A stretch of DNA of 64,000 nt from positions 1 to 64,000 of the forward strand of contig NZ_QEWP01000004.1 of the NCBI RefSeq assembly GCF_003121985.1, read 5' to 3'. The translations under genes were made by a program, and so were the position numbers. A model generated the notes under the pieces. It was not told where the DNA came from, searched no databases, and worked only from the letters and a program-made list of their open reading frames with translations. Positions 39,235-47,406 of this stretch are shown piece after piece. The stretch comes from Marinilabilia rubra. Its GTDB lineage: Bacteria > Bacteroidota > Bacteroidia > Bacteroidales > Marinilabiliaceae. The number at the start of each line of letters is the position of its first letter. Within the stretch, counting starts at the first letter, position 1.

Positions 39235-39452
39235 GAATCACCGCTTTTTAAAGATTCCTGAATGCTGACCGGGCCCAACTCATGGCCAAACATTGCCAAC
39301 ACCTGATTGACCTTTTCCAGATTCAGGTTGGTTTTGCCCTGCTCAATCTTGCGGATAAGGGTAAGTGCCACCCCGGTTCTTTCGGCAAATTCTTCCTGAG
39401 TGAGGTTGACTTCCTTTCTGCGCTGTTTTACGAAATCGGCTAAACGATCCAT
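39231..39452 (-). CDS. HipB-like XRE-family HTH regulator
   Basis: 73-aa Cro/CI-type helix-turn-helix protein (VNLTQEEFAERTGVALTLIRKIEQGKTNLNLEKVNQVLAMFG). First gene of the hipB-S-T operon. It should bind the operator and repress the operon, with the three 16-bp repeats at 39455-39550 as likely sites. Confidence 0.88.
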   Translation of the reverse strand: MDRLADFVKQRRKEVNLTQEEFAERTGVALTLIRKIEQGKTNLNLEKVNQVLAMFGHELGPVSIQESLKSGDS

Positions 39453-39454
39453 TA

Positions 39455-39550
39455 TATGCTTTTAGATATATTTTATGCAAATATAGGGAAATTATATTCA
39501 TTTGGATATAATTTTACTTTAGATTTCGTTTTTATATGTTTTTGGATATA
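39455..39550. promoter_or_regulatory. three operator-like repeats at 40-bp spacing before hipB
   Basis: The 16-bp unit TATnnnTTTRGATATA occurs at 39455, 39495 and 39535, exactly 40 bp apart, starting 3 bp from the hipB start codon. The half-sites TAT..(C) and GGATA recall the HipB operator TATCC-n-GGATA, with a shorter gap. Binding by HipB is inferred. Confidence 0.55.
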
Positions 39551-39706
39551 ATGGGTGCTATTTTTTATCGGAAAAAGAAGTGTTATTTGGATAATTGCAC
39601 TGCAAGAGTGCGATTATTGTCAAAAAATGCACTCTTAAAGTGCGTTTTTAATAAGGATAACTTGATTGAGAGCCTCCTGCAGGTTTTCGATTTCTATAAC
39701 TTACGA

Positions 39707-40246
39707 TTACTCCTTAATCTTTTCGCTCCCCACTTCTATGATTTTCCTACTGAGTTCATCATAAGACACAGGTCGGCACCCGAGAATATTTTCAATAGTA
39801 GATATTCCCACACTTTTCTGGGTTCCTAATTTTTGGTCAATATCATTCGTTGCCACTACATAGAAAGACCAGGCATCTGAAGATAGAGGATTGCAAGTGG
39901 CGGGATCTTTTTCATGATGCAGGCAAAAGACATAAACATCAGCCTGCCGAGTAATAATACCATCATATTCACTGGTTTCACCTGACCAACCGGATTTTTG
40001 TTTTATATCATAGGATGGGACAGAGGGTTTCTTTTGTTTCCAGATTTGTATGTATCCGGCGGTTTTGGCTTCAATTTTAATGCCTTCAGGACTGAGGATA
40101 TCGAAAGATTCCCAACTGCTTTCAGGAGAACGGGATACTCCCACAGCTTTGGCTACGATATATTCCCCCAAGGCTGCCCTGTTTCTGTTGTCCAGAAAAT
40201 TGGAATAGGCATATTGCCAAAATTCTTGTGGATTGAATGCTGTCAT
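39707..40246 (-). CDS. probable PD-(D/E)XK nuclease-like protein
   Basis: 179 aa, soluble. The segment ESFDILSPEGIKIEAKTAGYIQIW has the D-(x)n-E-x-K spacing of restriction-type nuclease cores (D about 49, E and K about 58-60). The rest (ADVYVFCLHH, WSFYVVATNDID) is beta-rich, like a restriction endonuclease fold. It overlaps the upstream gene by ATGA (40246-40243), so the two are co-translated. Position beside hipBST and restriction genes fits a defence role. The family was not recognised by name. Confidence 0.55.
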   Translation of the reverse strand: MTAFNPQEFWQYAYSNFLDNRNRAALGEYIVAKAVGVSRSPESSWESFDILSPEGIKIEAKTAGYIQIWKQKKPSVPSYDIKQKSGWSGETSEYDGIITRQADVYVFCLHHEKDPATCNPLSSDAWSFYVVATNDIDQKLGTQKSVGISTIENILGCRPVSYDELSRKIIEVGSEKIKE

Positions 40247-40920
40247 TGATTGCTATTGATCATTTGTTCGAGTGGTTTTATATCATTTACATCTATGAAT
40301 ACATCAGCCATGTATTTGGATAATTTGTGTTTTTTCAGACCGAGATAAATCTTCATAACTTCCAATGCAGCTTTCCATTCCTCTTCCTTTTTTGGCCCAT
40401 TAACCTCGTGATCATTTAGGAAATATAAATTAATCAAAAAGGCAGGGATATTATTTTTAACCCTCAGGAAATAAAGGTGGGCTATTCTATTCGTATATTG
40501 ATAAAATTTTCCCATCCAGTCTGCTTCATTGTTTATGTTTAGATAATCCCTTGTCTCATCTAATGCTTTGCGGATTTTATATATAGATTCCTTTGCTGTT
40601 GCAGCACAGGGGGAAGAAACAATCTCTGGAATATTAGCTTTTGCTTCCAGCAAAACAACTTGTCCGGAGCTTGATTTGGCCAATGCATCCCAATGTGCCC
40701 CTCCATTTGGCCAAAAATCATTGAGAGGATAACTTAAATCCAATTCCAGTTTCTCAATAAATTCTTTGTCTTTGAATTCTCGATAGTTATCCTTTTCTAA
40801 AGGGGATACCCAGTTTATCTTATCTCTGACAGAAGAGAGTTTTTTGGTTAATTTTGAATTCAATAAATCTGGGTATTTATTGACAAGTATTTGGATATCG
40901 TTAAGGCTGCCTTTTTTCAT
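40243..40920 (-). CDS. second probable PD-(D/E)XK nuclease-like protein
   Basis: 225 aa. Core GGAHWDALAKSSSGQVVLLEAKAN gives D...ExK (D about 77, E and K about 90-92), preceded by an acidic helix. The C-terminal half is helical (YQYTNRIAHLYFLRVKNNIPAFLINLYFLNDHEV). I have seen related hypothetical proteins in many bacteria but know no function. First gene of a two-gene unit with 39707-40246. Confidence 0.55.
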   Translation of the reverse strand: MKKGSLNDIQILVNKYPDLLNSKLTKKLSSVRDKINWVSPLEKDNYREFKDKEFIEKLELDLSYPLNDFWPNGGAHWDALAKSSSGQVVLLEAKANIPEIVSSPCAATAKESIYKIRKALDETRDYLNINNEADWMGKFYQYTNRIAHLYFLRVKNNIPAFLINLYFLNDHEVNGPKKEEEWKAALEVMKIYLGLKKHKLSKYMADVFIDVNDIKPLEQMINSNQ

Positions 40921-40980
40921 GTAAACCAGATCAAATTAAAAAATGAATTGAAGTAAAGTTTTTTTATATACTGAAAAAAA

Positions 40981-41023
40981 TAAACAGTCCCTTATGCAAT
41001 TTACGCACAACGGACTGTTTTTA
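40981..41023 (-). terminator. terminator after the small Cys-rich gene
   Basis: Stem aacagtcc / ggactgtt with a 21-nt loop. On the minus strand it is followed by a T-rich tract (tttattttttt). It separates the Cys-rich gene from the nuclease pair. Confidence 0.6.
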
Positions 41024-41227
41024 ACTAGTATGACAATCTCTGGAGCAATAGAAACATCCATTTGCTTTTGGATAAGATTTTCTTGCTTCTTTTACAGCCT
41101 CATAACAGGAATTAAATACTCCCAAATATTGCCTGTTTTCTATTGATGGGAGGAAAATACAGTCTTCCCGATGGACTTCATGATCCCCGTTGGCCTGAGC
41201 TTGTTTGTTTACATAGAAAGTTTTCAT
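41021..41227 (-). CDS. small conserved Cys-rich protein
   Basis: 68 aa. Four or five Cys/His positions (EVHREDCIFLP, NSCYEAV, GCFYCSRDCH) suggest a small zinc-binding domain. The MKTFYVNKQAQANGDHEVH start and C-terminal CFYCSRDCH belong to a small family widespread in Bacteroidota in my recollection, without known function. Own terminator; 110 bp from the next gene upstream. Confidence 0.7.
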   Translation of the reverse strand: MKTFYVNKQAQANGDHEVHREDCIFLPSIENRQYLGVFNSCYEAVKEARKSYPKANGCFYCSRDCHTS

Positions 41228-41297
41228 AATGTTAAGTTTTTATTGATGTTATGAAATTAGTAGTGATAAAAAAGTTATAATGAAATAGAAATACATA

Positions 41298-41336
41298 GAG
41301 AAGAGGTTGTTCTATTTCCTGAACAACCTCTTAAAA
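41298..41336 (-). terminator. terminator after the 223-aa gene
   Basis: 12-bp perfect stem aagaggttgttc / gaacaacctctt, loop tatttcct, ending 2 bp from the stop of the minus-strand gene 41338-42009. Confidence 0.75.
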
Positions 41337-41337
41337 C

Positions 41338-42009
41338 CTATGCCGCCTCCCAAAGATCTTTGATTTCTGAACACAGAGCCTTGATTTCTTCTTCAATAGT
41401 TTTGTCTGTTTCATCTGCTGACACTATTCTATTTCCAAAGACATCAATCGAAAGACAAAATTCCGGCAATACTTGCGAAGGGTGCTCTGCCACTTCATTT
41501 TTCAAGTATTCATAAATCAAATGTGAAACCAATTTTGACTGTTGCAGGTCAAAAGGTTTGCTTTTGGAGATATGAATTTTTACCCCTCCGTAAATAGTCT
41601 TTCCTTTGTAGTTACCTTTAATAACAAGATCGGGTGAAATAATAAAATTCACATTTTCAAATTGCAAGTTCTTTTCTTTAGGTTTGATTACTTCAAAATC
41701 GAGCTGCTTAAAATAGTGAGGGATTTGTAACTCGACAAACCGTTCTAAAGCTTCAAGTGAAACTTGTCTATCCCTTTTCTTGCGATCTGTATCAGGAATT
41801 CTATTCTTTAGAATATTGATTCCATCAAAGATAGGCTGCAAATCTCCTTTATATTCGAGAGATTTTTTCACCTTGGCTTTGGTTAACTGGTACCATGGAA
41901 CCCTAAAGAGGTCTGGACTTAATTGCCTTGTAATAATGCCTTTCTTTCCTTTTTTAGTTGATTTACTGAAATTCGCAAACTGGTTAATTGAAATCTTACA
42001 CTCTTTCAT
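41338..42009 (-). CDS. hypothetical protein, 223 aa
   Basis: Not recognised. Soluble and basic in the first 60 residues (KKGKKGIITRQLSPDLFRVPWYQ), then helical, with a beta-rich centre (NFIISPDLVIKGNYKGKTIYGGVKIHIS) that weakly resembles a PD-(D/E)XK arrangement in which the second motif has lost the E-x-K pair. Six bp after the DUF2188 gene, so the two are probably one operon within the defence island. Confidence 0.55.
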   Translation of the reverse strand: MKECKISINQFANFSKSTKKGKKGIITRQLSPDLFRVPWYQLTKAKVKKSLEYKGDLQPIFDGINILKNRIPDTDRKKRDRQVSLEALERFVELQIPHYFKQLDFEVIKPKEKNLQFENVNFIISPDLVIKGNYKGKTIYGGVKIHISKSKPFDLQQSKLVSHLIYEYLKNEVAEHPSQVLPEFCLSIDVFGNRIVSADETDKTIEEEIKALCSEIKDLWEAA

Positions 42010-42015
42010 ACAGCA

Positions 42016-42237
42016 TTAACCTTTAGGTGGGAATGGATCATTGCCGTAAGAATTAGTGTCCCTGATTTTACCATCCTTACCATGAATAATTAATTCGGAA
42101 CTTTGCTCTTTCGCATAGTTTTTCCCGATTTCAATTGCTTCTCCCTGGGTTTTAACAACCCGGGAGGCCCTTTGGGACTTTTCTTTCTTTACGGCCCAGC
42201 CTTTTTCATTGGGCACTACATGCACGTTTCTGCTCAT
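42016..42237 (-). CDS. DUF2188 domain protein
   Basis: 73 aa covering one whole DUF2188 module: RNVHVVPNEKGWAVKKEKSQRASRVVKTQGEAIEIGKNYAKEQSSELIIHGKDGKIRDTNSYG in outline. These short beta-alpha proteins are common in mobile and stress loci and have no proven function. First gene of the pair with 41338-42009, divergent from the restriction locus. Confidence 0.8.
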   Translation of the reverse strand: MSRNVHVVPNEKGWAVKKEKSQRASRVVKTQGEAIEIGKNYAKEQSSELIIHGKDGKIRDTNSYGNDPFPPKG

Positions 42238-42298
42238 GTTACTTGTTTTTAATTAGTGAAAAAAAAAATTGACAAGGCTGAACCAATTTGAAATTGTA

Positions 42299-42329
42299 TT
42301 GTTTGTTTTAAAAAAAATAATTACTTTTG
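42299..42329 (+). promoter_or_regulatory. Bacteroidota-type promoter for the restriction/RES locus
   Basis: TTG at 42299-42301, 20 bp spacer, TACTTTTG at 42322-42329 (consensus TAnnTTTG). It reads toward the hsdM leader remnant and the RES-mcrBC genes, giving a leader of about 420 nt. Confidence 0.55.
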
Positions 42330-42619
42330 CACTCGCTAAAACACAAAAGTTTATTTAGAACAATCTAAATTTTGGTTCAACTTTGGTGTCCTTTATTTAA
42401 CAATAAGGTTGCCAAAGTTGATATTTATGTGTTTTGGTGTCAGATTGACAGTTGTTTTTTATTACTTCCTTTTTCTCTACGAAATATTGACAGATTTTTC
42501 TGTCATACTGTCTATTTTTTCCTTAAAGTTAGTATTGTTTATTTACCTCTCAGATAATCTTTCAACTATTTCTTGTTGCGACAGTTTTGAATTTAATCAA
42601 AACTTAAATTTAATTCTAT

Positions 42620-42862
42620 ATTTCTTTTTCCTTCCTTTTCTTTCTTTTACTCCCCCTGAATTATTATTTTTAAATGATTTTTGAAGCCTCTAAAACATTC
42701 GTCAAAAGTTTTAGGGGTCTTTTAGTGTTTGATTTTAATGAAGTTGTAAGGTTAGATAATGGCTAAGAAAAACAATAACAAAAAGACAAAATCAATTGAA
42801 GAATCACTTTGGGACTCGGCCAACAAACTTAGAGGCCACGTGCAGTCTTTCGAATACAAGCA
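42620..42862 (+). repeat. 243-bp direct repeat, copy 1 (hsdM upstream region plus first codons)
   Basis: Aligns without gaps to 47164-47406 (constant offset 4544) with about 19 mismatches counted by eye, nine of them in the last 30 bp. It includes a hairpin (cctctaaaac / gttttagggg, 42687-42717) and the first ~35 codons of an hsdM-like gene. The match stops where the RES gene begins. Confidence 0.92.
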
Positions 42863-42869
42863 AACTTAA
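42759..42869 (+). pseudogene. HsdM N-terminal remnant / leader peptide of the RES gene
   Basis: 36 codons. The first 26 match the true HsdM start apart from a few changes (MAKKNNNKK..KSIEESLWD...NKLRG), then diverge to HVQSFEYKQT and stop. The TAA at 42867-42869 shares its last A with the ATG of the RES gene. It is not a functional methylase; it could act as a translated leader coupling RES expression to the hsdM ribosome-binding region. Confidence 0.85.
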
Positions 42870-44020
42870 TGAACCGAACTAGTAATAACATTAGTGAAAA
42901 ATATATATGTACATGCCATTTTGAAGATAATGCCATTATTGACTTCATTGAACGGAATACCAGCAACAAAGAAAATGTTATTTGTTCATATTGTGATTTT
43001 GGTGCGCAAGAAGGCAGTATTGTATCGTTAACGAAACTTACAGAATTTGTTAAAGAGGGTATCACCAATTACTATGGAACTCCTGATGGAGAATGTTTAG
43101 ATTACGATGAACAAGAAGGTGGTTGGATAAAGGTAGAACTTCTTGATACGCTTGAAGTTCTTGAAAGTGAGTTATATGTTGATGATAGACAAATATTAAT
43201 TGATGTTGAATCAATAATTCCAGAATTAGAGTGGGTTAGAAAAGATCCTTATTATCCGGAAAAACATCACCAAAATATAATGGACTGGAATCAGTTTGGT
43301 AAGTTGGTGAAACACAAAATACGTTTCTCATCTTATTCCTCTACCGATTTTGATTCATTTGAAGGAAAAGTTTCTGATATTTTAACTGAAATAGCCAGAG
43401 GGGTTGATAAACTTGAATTAATAACAGAACTGTCCTCAGAAACTATTTTTTATAGGTGTAGGCAACATTCTACTGGAGAAACCCCTAATTCAATTAAGGA
43501 ACTGGGTTCACCTCCATTAAAATATTGTACCTCTGAGAATAGAATGAGTCCTGCAGGTATTTCTATGTTTTATGGTGCTTTTGACCAAATGACAGCAAAA
43601 GTAGAGGTCATTAATAATGATAGCATTAAAGATGAACCAATGTTGACGATGGGGAATTTCCAACTAAAGGAACCACTTCATGTGATAGACCTCACAAGAT
43701 TGCCGGAACCTCCATCAATCTTCAAAGAAAATAATAGAGAACTTTATCATACCGTCTGGTTTTTAAGATATTTCATCGATGACGTATCGAAAGTAATTTC
43801 TCCGGATAAATATGTACATATCGAATATATCCCGACCCAGGTTGTTACGGAGTATTTTCGCTATAGATTGCCAGATGAAGTAGGAGTTGTTAAAGGCATA
43901 GTTTACCCAAGTTCTAAAAATCCCAATGGAAAGTGTTGTGTCTTATTCATGGATGATGAAGCCTGTAAGGAATCTTTAAACCTAATCGAATTTAAAACAA
44001 CTAATCTTTCTGAGTCATGA
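42869..44020 (+). CDS. RES-domain protein with N-terminal zinc/HEPN-like region
   Basis: 383 aa. The N-terminal ~40 residues hold two Cys pairs (CTCHFE...VICSYCDF), like the zinc ribbon of HEPN/RES-NTP1 proteins. Around 210-360 is a RES domain: IFYRCRQH, SENRMSPAGISMFYGAFDQMTAKVEV and IEYIPTQVVTEYFRYR. RES domains degrade NAD+ by phosphorolysis in Xre-RES toxin-antitoxin pairs, with Arg and Glu as key residues. No Xre antitoxin is adjacent. It is instead coupled to the HsdM leader and lies upstream of mcrB, so an NAD-depleting effector role in anti-phage defence is inferred. Confidence 0.8.
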   Translation: MNRTSNNISEKYICTCHFEDNAIIDFIERNTSNKENVICSYCDFGAQEGSIVSLTKLTEFVKEGITNYYGTPDGECLDYDEQEGGWIKVELLDTLEVLESELYVDDRQILIDVESIIPELEWVRKDPYYPEKHHQNIMDWNQFGKLVKHKIRFSSYSSTDFDSFEGKVSDILTEIARGVDKLELITELSSETIFYRCRQHSTGETPNSIKELGSPPLKYCTSENRMSPAGISMFYGAFDQMTAKVEVINNDSIKDEPMLTMGNFQLKEPLHVIDLTRLPEPPSIFKENNRELYHTVWFLRYFIDDVSKVISPDKYVHIEYIPTQVVTEYFRYRLPDEVGVVKGIVYPSSKNPNGKCCVLFMDDEACKESLNLIEFKTTNLSES

Positions 44021-44109
44021 TAAAACTTACTAAAAATTAAGTGTGACAATTATGGGTAGTGAAATAAGCAATTGCTGAATTATAGATAATGTATAGAATA
44101 TAGCGCTTT

Positions 44110-45834
44110 ATGAAATTTAAAAATTTCGAAGAATTAATAATACAGATAAATAAGGATCTTGGAGGGTTTTGTTCAACCTTTCAATACAAACGTAAAGATT
44201 TAACAAAAAGTCGAAGGACCACTGGTAATTCTCAACTCTTTGGTAATATAAAAGAGACATGGGCTATCAATAGAGGAGGTGGTGTGGAGGTTCAGTATCA
44301 TATTGACATTCATAAGAATACAATAAGGTATGGTATTGCTTTTAGTACGCAATATGTACCGTTTGCTACAAACCGCATTGCCCCAGAAGTCCAGTTAAGG
44401 CCATATATGCAGGCGTTTCTTCAATTGGAAGATAAAATCCGTAATCAGTTAAAAGATTATGAAATAATAATTGGTTCCAGGCAATTGCTTGAAAAACCCG
44501 AATTTGATAAGTTTTGCTTATTTGGTAAAATAATAAATATTGAAATGACTTCCGAGGGTTTTACAATAAAGGATGAATTGTTTGAAGAATTATTGAATGA
44601 CTGTAAACGACAATTTGAACCATATCAACAAATTTTTGAATTAAGAAATAAAATGATCGAATTGAACGATAAATACGAGCCAATAAAGAAGCTTCTTGAG
44701 TATAAGAAACAAATAATATTTCAAGGCCCTCCAGGCACTGGCAAAACATATACTGCCAAAGATATTGCTTATGAAATAATATTCGATAGGCAAGTATCAG
44801 GTGAACCAATGGAAAGAAAGAAGCAAATGGAGGAGTTACAGAATTCTGATCAATTTAAGCTCATTCAGTTTCATCCTGCTTATTCATATGAAGATTTTGT
44901 ACGGGGGATAAGTGCAAGAGAAAACAATGGGTCAATTGAATATAATACTGAAGATAGAGTTCTGGTTAAGTTTGCTCAGGATGCAATCAAAGAAAAGGTC
45001 ATTTATAGTTATGATGATTATGACAAGTTTTTCCCTTCATTTTTAAAAATGATAAAGGAAAATATTCCTTATGAGTTAAATAATTCCAAGTATACAATAA
45101 AAGGAGTAGGATCTAATTTTTTTGATGTTCATGACAATGGTAAACATTTTAGGAAGGTTCGATTCGAAGCAATAAAAAGTACTTATAGGGAATTAATTTC
45201 TTGTCAACCTCCTTTGGGCGGTGGATATTATATGGAGGAAGACTGTTCTAAGAAGTTTATGTTTTTTTTAAATAATAGCACAGAAATTGATTATGAAAAA
45301 AAGAAACAAAAATATGTATTAGTAATTGATGAAATCAATCGTGCTAATTTGCCTTCCGTTTTAGGCGAGCTAATTTATGCATTGGAATACAGAGGAGAGT
45401 TTGTGGAAAGCATGTATGAAAAGGATGGTGTCAGGAATATTGTATTACCACCCAATTTATATATAATTGGAACTATGAATACAGCAGATCGGAGTGTTGG
45501 GCATATAGACTATGCCATAAGAAGACGATTTTCCTTTGTAGATATATTACCGGAACTTTCAATTATTCAAACATGCGGATGTGAGAAAGCTGAGGAATTA
45601 TTTAAAGAAGTGGCCAAACTATTTGTGAAAGATAATGGAAGGCCAGCTGACACATTATCTCCCGAATTTCAAGCCGATAATGTAATGTTAGGTCATAGTT
45701 ATTTTATGGAACAGGACGAGGAAAATTTGAAAGTGAGATTGGTGTATGAGATAATTCCGCTTTTAATGGAGTACGTGAAAGATGGAATTTTAATAAATGA
45801 TGCAGAAACTAAAATACAGGCTCTAAGTGTATAA
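44110..45834 (+). CDS. mcrB: McrB-type AAA+ GTPase of a type IV restriction system
   Basis: 574 aa. An N-terminal DUF3578/MrcB_N-like recognition domain (about 1-150, from FEELIIQINKDLGGFCSTF) is followed by a linker helix and the AAA+ core: Walker A FQGPPGTGKTYTAK at about 205, Walker B YVLVIDEINRANLPSV, and the McrB signature GTMNTADRSVGHIDYAIRRRF. McrB recognises modified DNA and translocates using GTP. It overlaps mcrC by 8 bp. The insertion between Walker A and B (about 300-390) is long, as in DUF3578-type McrB proteins. AT-rich compared with hsdM. Confidence 0.9.
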   Translation: MKFKNFEELIIQINKDLGGFCSTFQYKRKDLTKSRRTTGNSQLFGNIKETWAINRGGGVEVQYHIDIHKNTIRYGIAFSTQYVPFATNRIAPEVQLRPYMQAFLQLEDKIRNQLKDYEIIIGSRQLLEKPEFDKFCLFGKIINIEMTSEGFTIKDELFEELLNDCKRQFEPYQQIFELRNKMIELNDKYEPIKKLLEYKKQIIFQGPPGTGKTYTAKDIAYEIIFDRQVSGEPMERKKQMEELQNSDQFKLIQFHPAYSYEDFVRGISARENNGSIEYNTEDRVLVKFAQDAIKEKVIYSYDDYDKFFPSFLKMIKENIPYELNNSKYTIKGVGSNFFDVHDNGKHFRKVRFEAIKSTYRELISCQPPLGGGYYMEEDCSKKFMFFLNNSTEIDYEKKKQKYVLVIDEINRANLPSVLGELIYALEYRGEFVESMYEKDGVRNIVLPPNLYIIGTMNTADRSVGHIDYAIRRRFSFVDILPELSIIQTCGCEKAEELFKEVAKLFVKDNGRPADTLSPEFQADNVMLGHSYFMEQDEENLKVRLVYEIIPLLMEYVKDGILINDAETKIQALSV

Positions 45835-47092
45835 CCTTATTCTCTTAACTGAGCACATTAATAGGCAGCCCTTTAAATTATATGGGAATGTAAAATTTAA
45901 AAGGATCATTTTTAAAAATAATCCTGAAAAAACGTGCTTAAAAATAGATGATGAAGAGTATGGAAGTTATTTGTTCACATCTTACTATATTGGGGTTGAT
46001 TGGATAACAGAGAAGGATGCAGTCTTCGTTCAGCCAAAGATTAATAATGGTGCTATTGAGGTTGATTTTTTAAAAATGCTCATGGAATGTATGCAACAAC
46101 CAGGCGTATTGGAGGAAACAAAAGATTTGTTCGAGATAAAATTCGATGCAGAACCTATTGATATTAAGCAAAAAGAAGATTTATTAACTCCCCTTTTAGT
46201 TATTCAATTTTTAACGGTATTAAAAAAGATTGTAAGAAAGGGTATAAAAAAGAGTTATTATAAGGTCGAGCATAACCTCAATGCAAAAATTAAGGGAAAA
46301 TTGATGGTTGGTAACACTGTAAAAAAGAATGTTCTGAATAATCGTCCGTTGAAAAACTATTGTACTTACCAGGAGTATGGATATAACGGATTAGAAAACC
46401 AACTATTGAAAAAAACTTTGATGTTTGTCTGCCGTTATCTTGCTATGCATAAATATCTTAATCACAGTCTTAAGCATTTATTGGATTATTGTTTGCCTGC
46501 CTTCGAAGAAGTTGATGAAAAGATAGATATTTCTACCTTGCAAAAAATCCATTTCAACGCTTTTTACACAGAATACAAAGAAGCTTTAAGCCTGAGCAAT
46601 TTGATTTTAAAGCGTTTTGGATATACAATTAACAGTATAAATAAAAATGAATTAATAAAGACTCCTCCCTTTTGGGTAGATATGAGCAAATTGTTTGAGT
46701 TATATGTATTGGGTTTACTACGCAATAAGTTTAAAAATGATGTTCTGTATCAATTTAAGGTAGGTTCTGGAAATGAACTTGATTATTTGCTCAAAACAAA
46801 AAATAATGAAATGGTCATCGATGCTAAGTATATTCCTAAATGGAAGAATTGTATTGTTCATGAAAATGTAAGGCAGGTTAGTGGTTACGCTCGGTTAAAA
46901 GGTGTATACAAAGAGCTATCGAAGACTTATCCTGAATGTATAGATTGTTTGATAATTTATCCTGATATTGAAGAAGGGAAGGATAAAATTGAAAAATTAA
47001 AGAATGATTGGGTTCCGGTTGATGAATATTATGGGGTTTATAAGCTGGGAATAAAATTGCCAATTATTGAATTTCCGAAAAAGTTTCAATAG
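45827..47092 (+). CDS. mcrC: McrC-type nuclease subunit
   Basis: 421 aa starting with GTG 45827, inside the last codons of mcrB. The N-terminal part is the all-beta McrC fold that stimulates McrB GTPase. The C-terminal part is a PD-(D/E)XK nuclease with catalytic D and D-x-K in GSGNELDYLLKTKNNEMVIDAKYIPKW (about 325-348). With McrB it should cut modified invading DNA. It is followed by 71 bp and then repeat copy 2. Confidence 0.9.
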   Translation: MYNLILLTEHINRQPFKLYGNVKFKRIIFKNNPEKTCLKIDDEEYGSYLFTSYYIGVDWITEKDAVFVQPKINNGAIEVDFLKMLMECMQQPGVLEETKDLFEIKFDAEPIDIKQKEDLLTPLLVIQFLTVLKKIVRKGIKKSYYKVEHNLNAKIKGKLMVGNTVKKNVLNNRPLKNYCTYQEYGYNGLENQLLKKTLMFVCRYLAMHKYLNHSLKHLLDYCLPAFEEVDEKIDISTLQKIHFNAFYTEYKEALSLSNLILKRFGYTINSINKNELIKTPPFWVDMSKLFELYVLGLLRNKFKNDVLYQFKVGSGNELDYLLKTKNNEMVIDAKYIPKWKNCIVHENVRQVSGYARLKGVYKELSKTYPECIDCLIIYPDIEEGKDKIEKLKNDWVPVDEYYGVYKLGIKLPIIEFPKKFQ

Positions 47093-47163
47093 GGCCGATA
47101 AGTGTTCAAGTATTTGGATTTTGCTAAGCTAATTAATCTTTTTGCTTAATTTTCAATGATCCC

Positions 47164-47406
47164 ATTTCTTTTTCCTTCCCTTTCTTTCTTTTACTCCCCC
47201 TGAATTATTAATTTTAGATGATTTTTGAAGCCTCTAAAACATTCGTCAAAAGTTTTAGAGGTCTTTTAGTATTTGATTTTAATGAAGTTGTAAGGTTAGA
47301 TAATGGCTAAGAAAAACAATAACAAAAAGGAAAAATCTATAGAAGAATCACTTTGGGACTCGGCCAACAAACTAAGAGGCTCGGTAGAATCCTCCGAATA
47401 TAAGCA
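47164..47406 (+). repeat. 243-bp direct repeat, copy 2 (authentic hsdM 5' region)
   Basis: Holds the leader hairpin cctctaaaac / gttttagagg (47231-47261, perfectly paired here), the hsdM ATG at 47303 and its first ~35 codons. See copy 1 at 42620-42862. Confidence 0.92.
47231..47272 (+). terminator. hairpin with T-rich tail in the hsdM leader
   Basis: 10-bp stem with 11-nt loop followed by tcttttagtattt, 42 nt before the hsdM ATG. It may end mcrBC transcripts or attenuate hsdM. The same hairpin with one G-U pair exists in copy 1 (42687-42717), so it predates the duplication. Confidence 0.6.
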
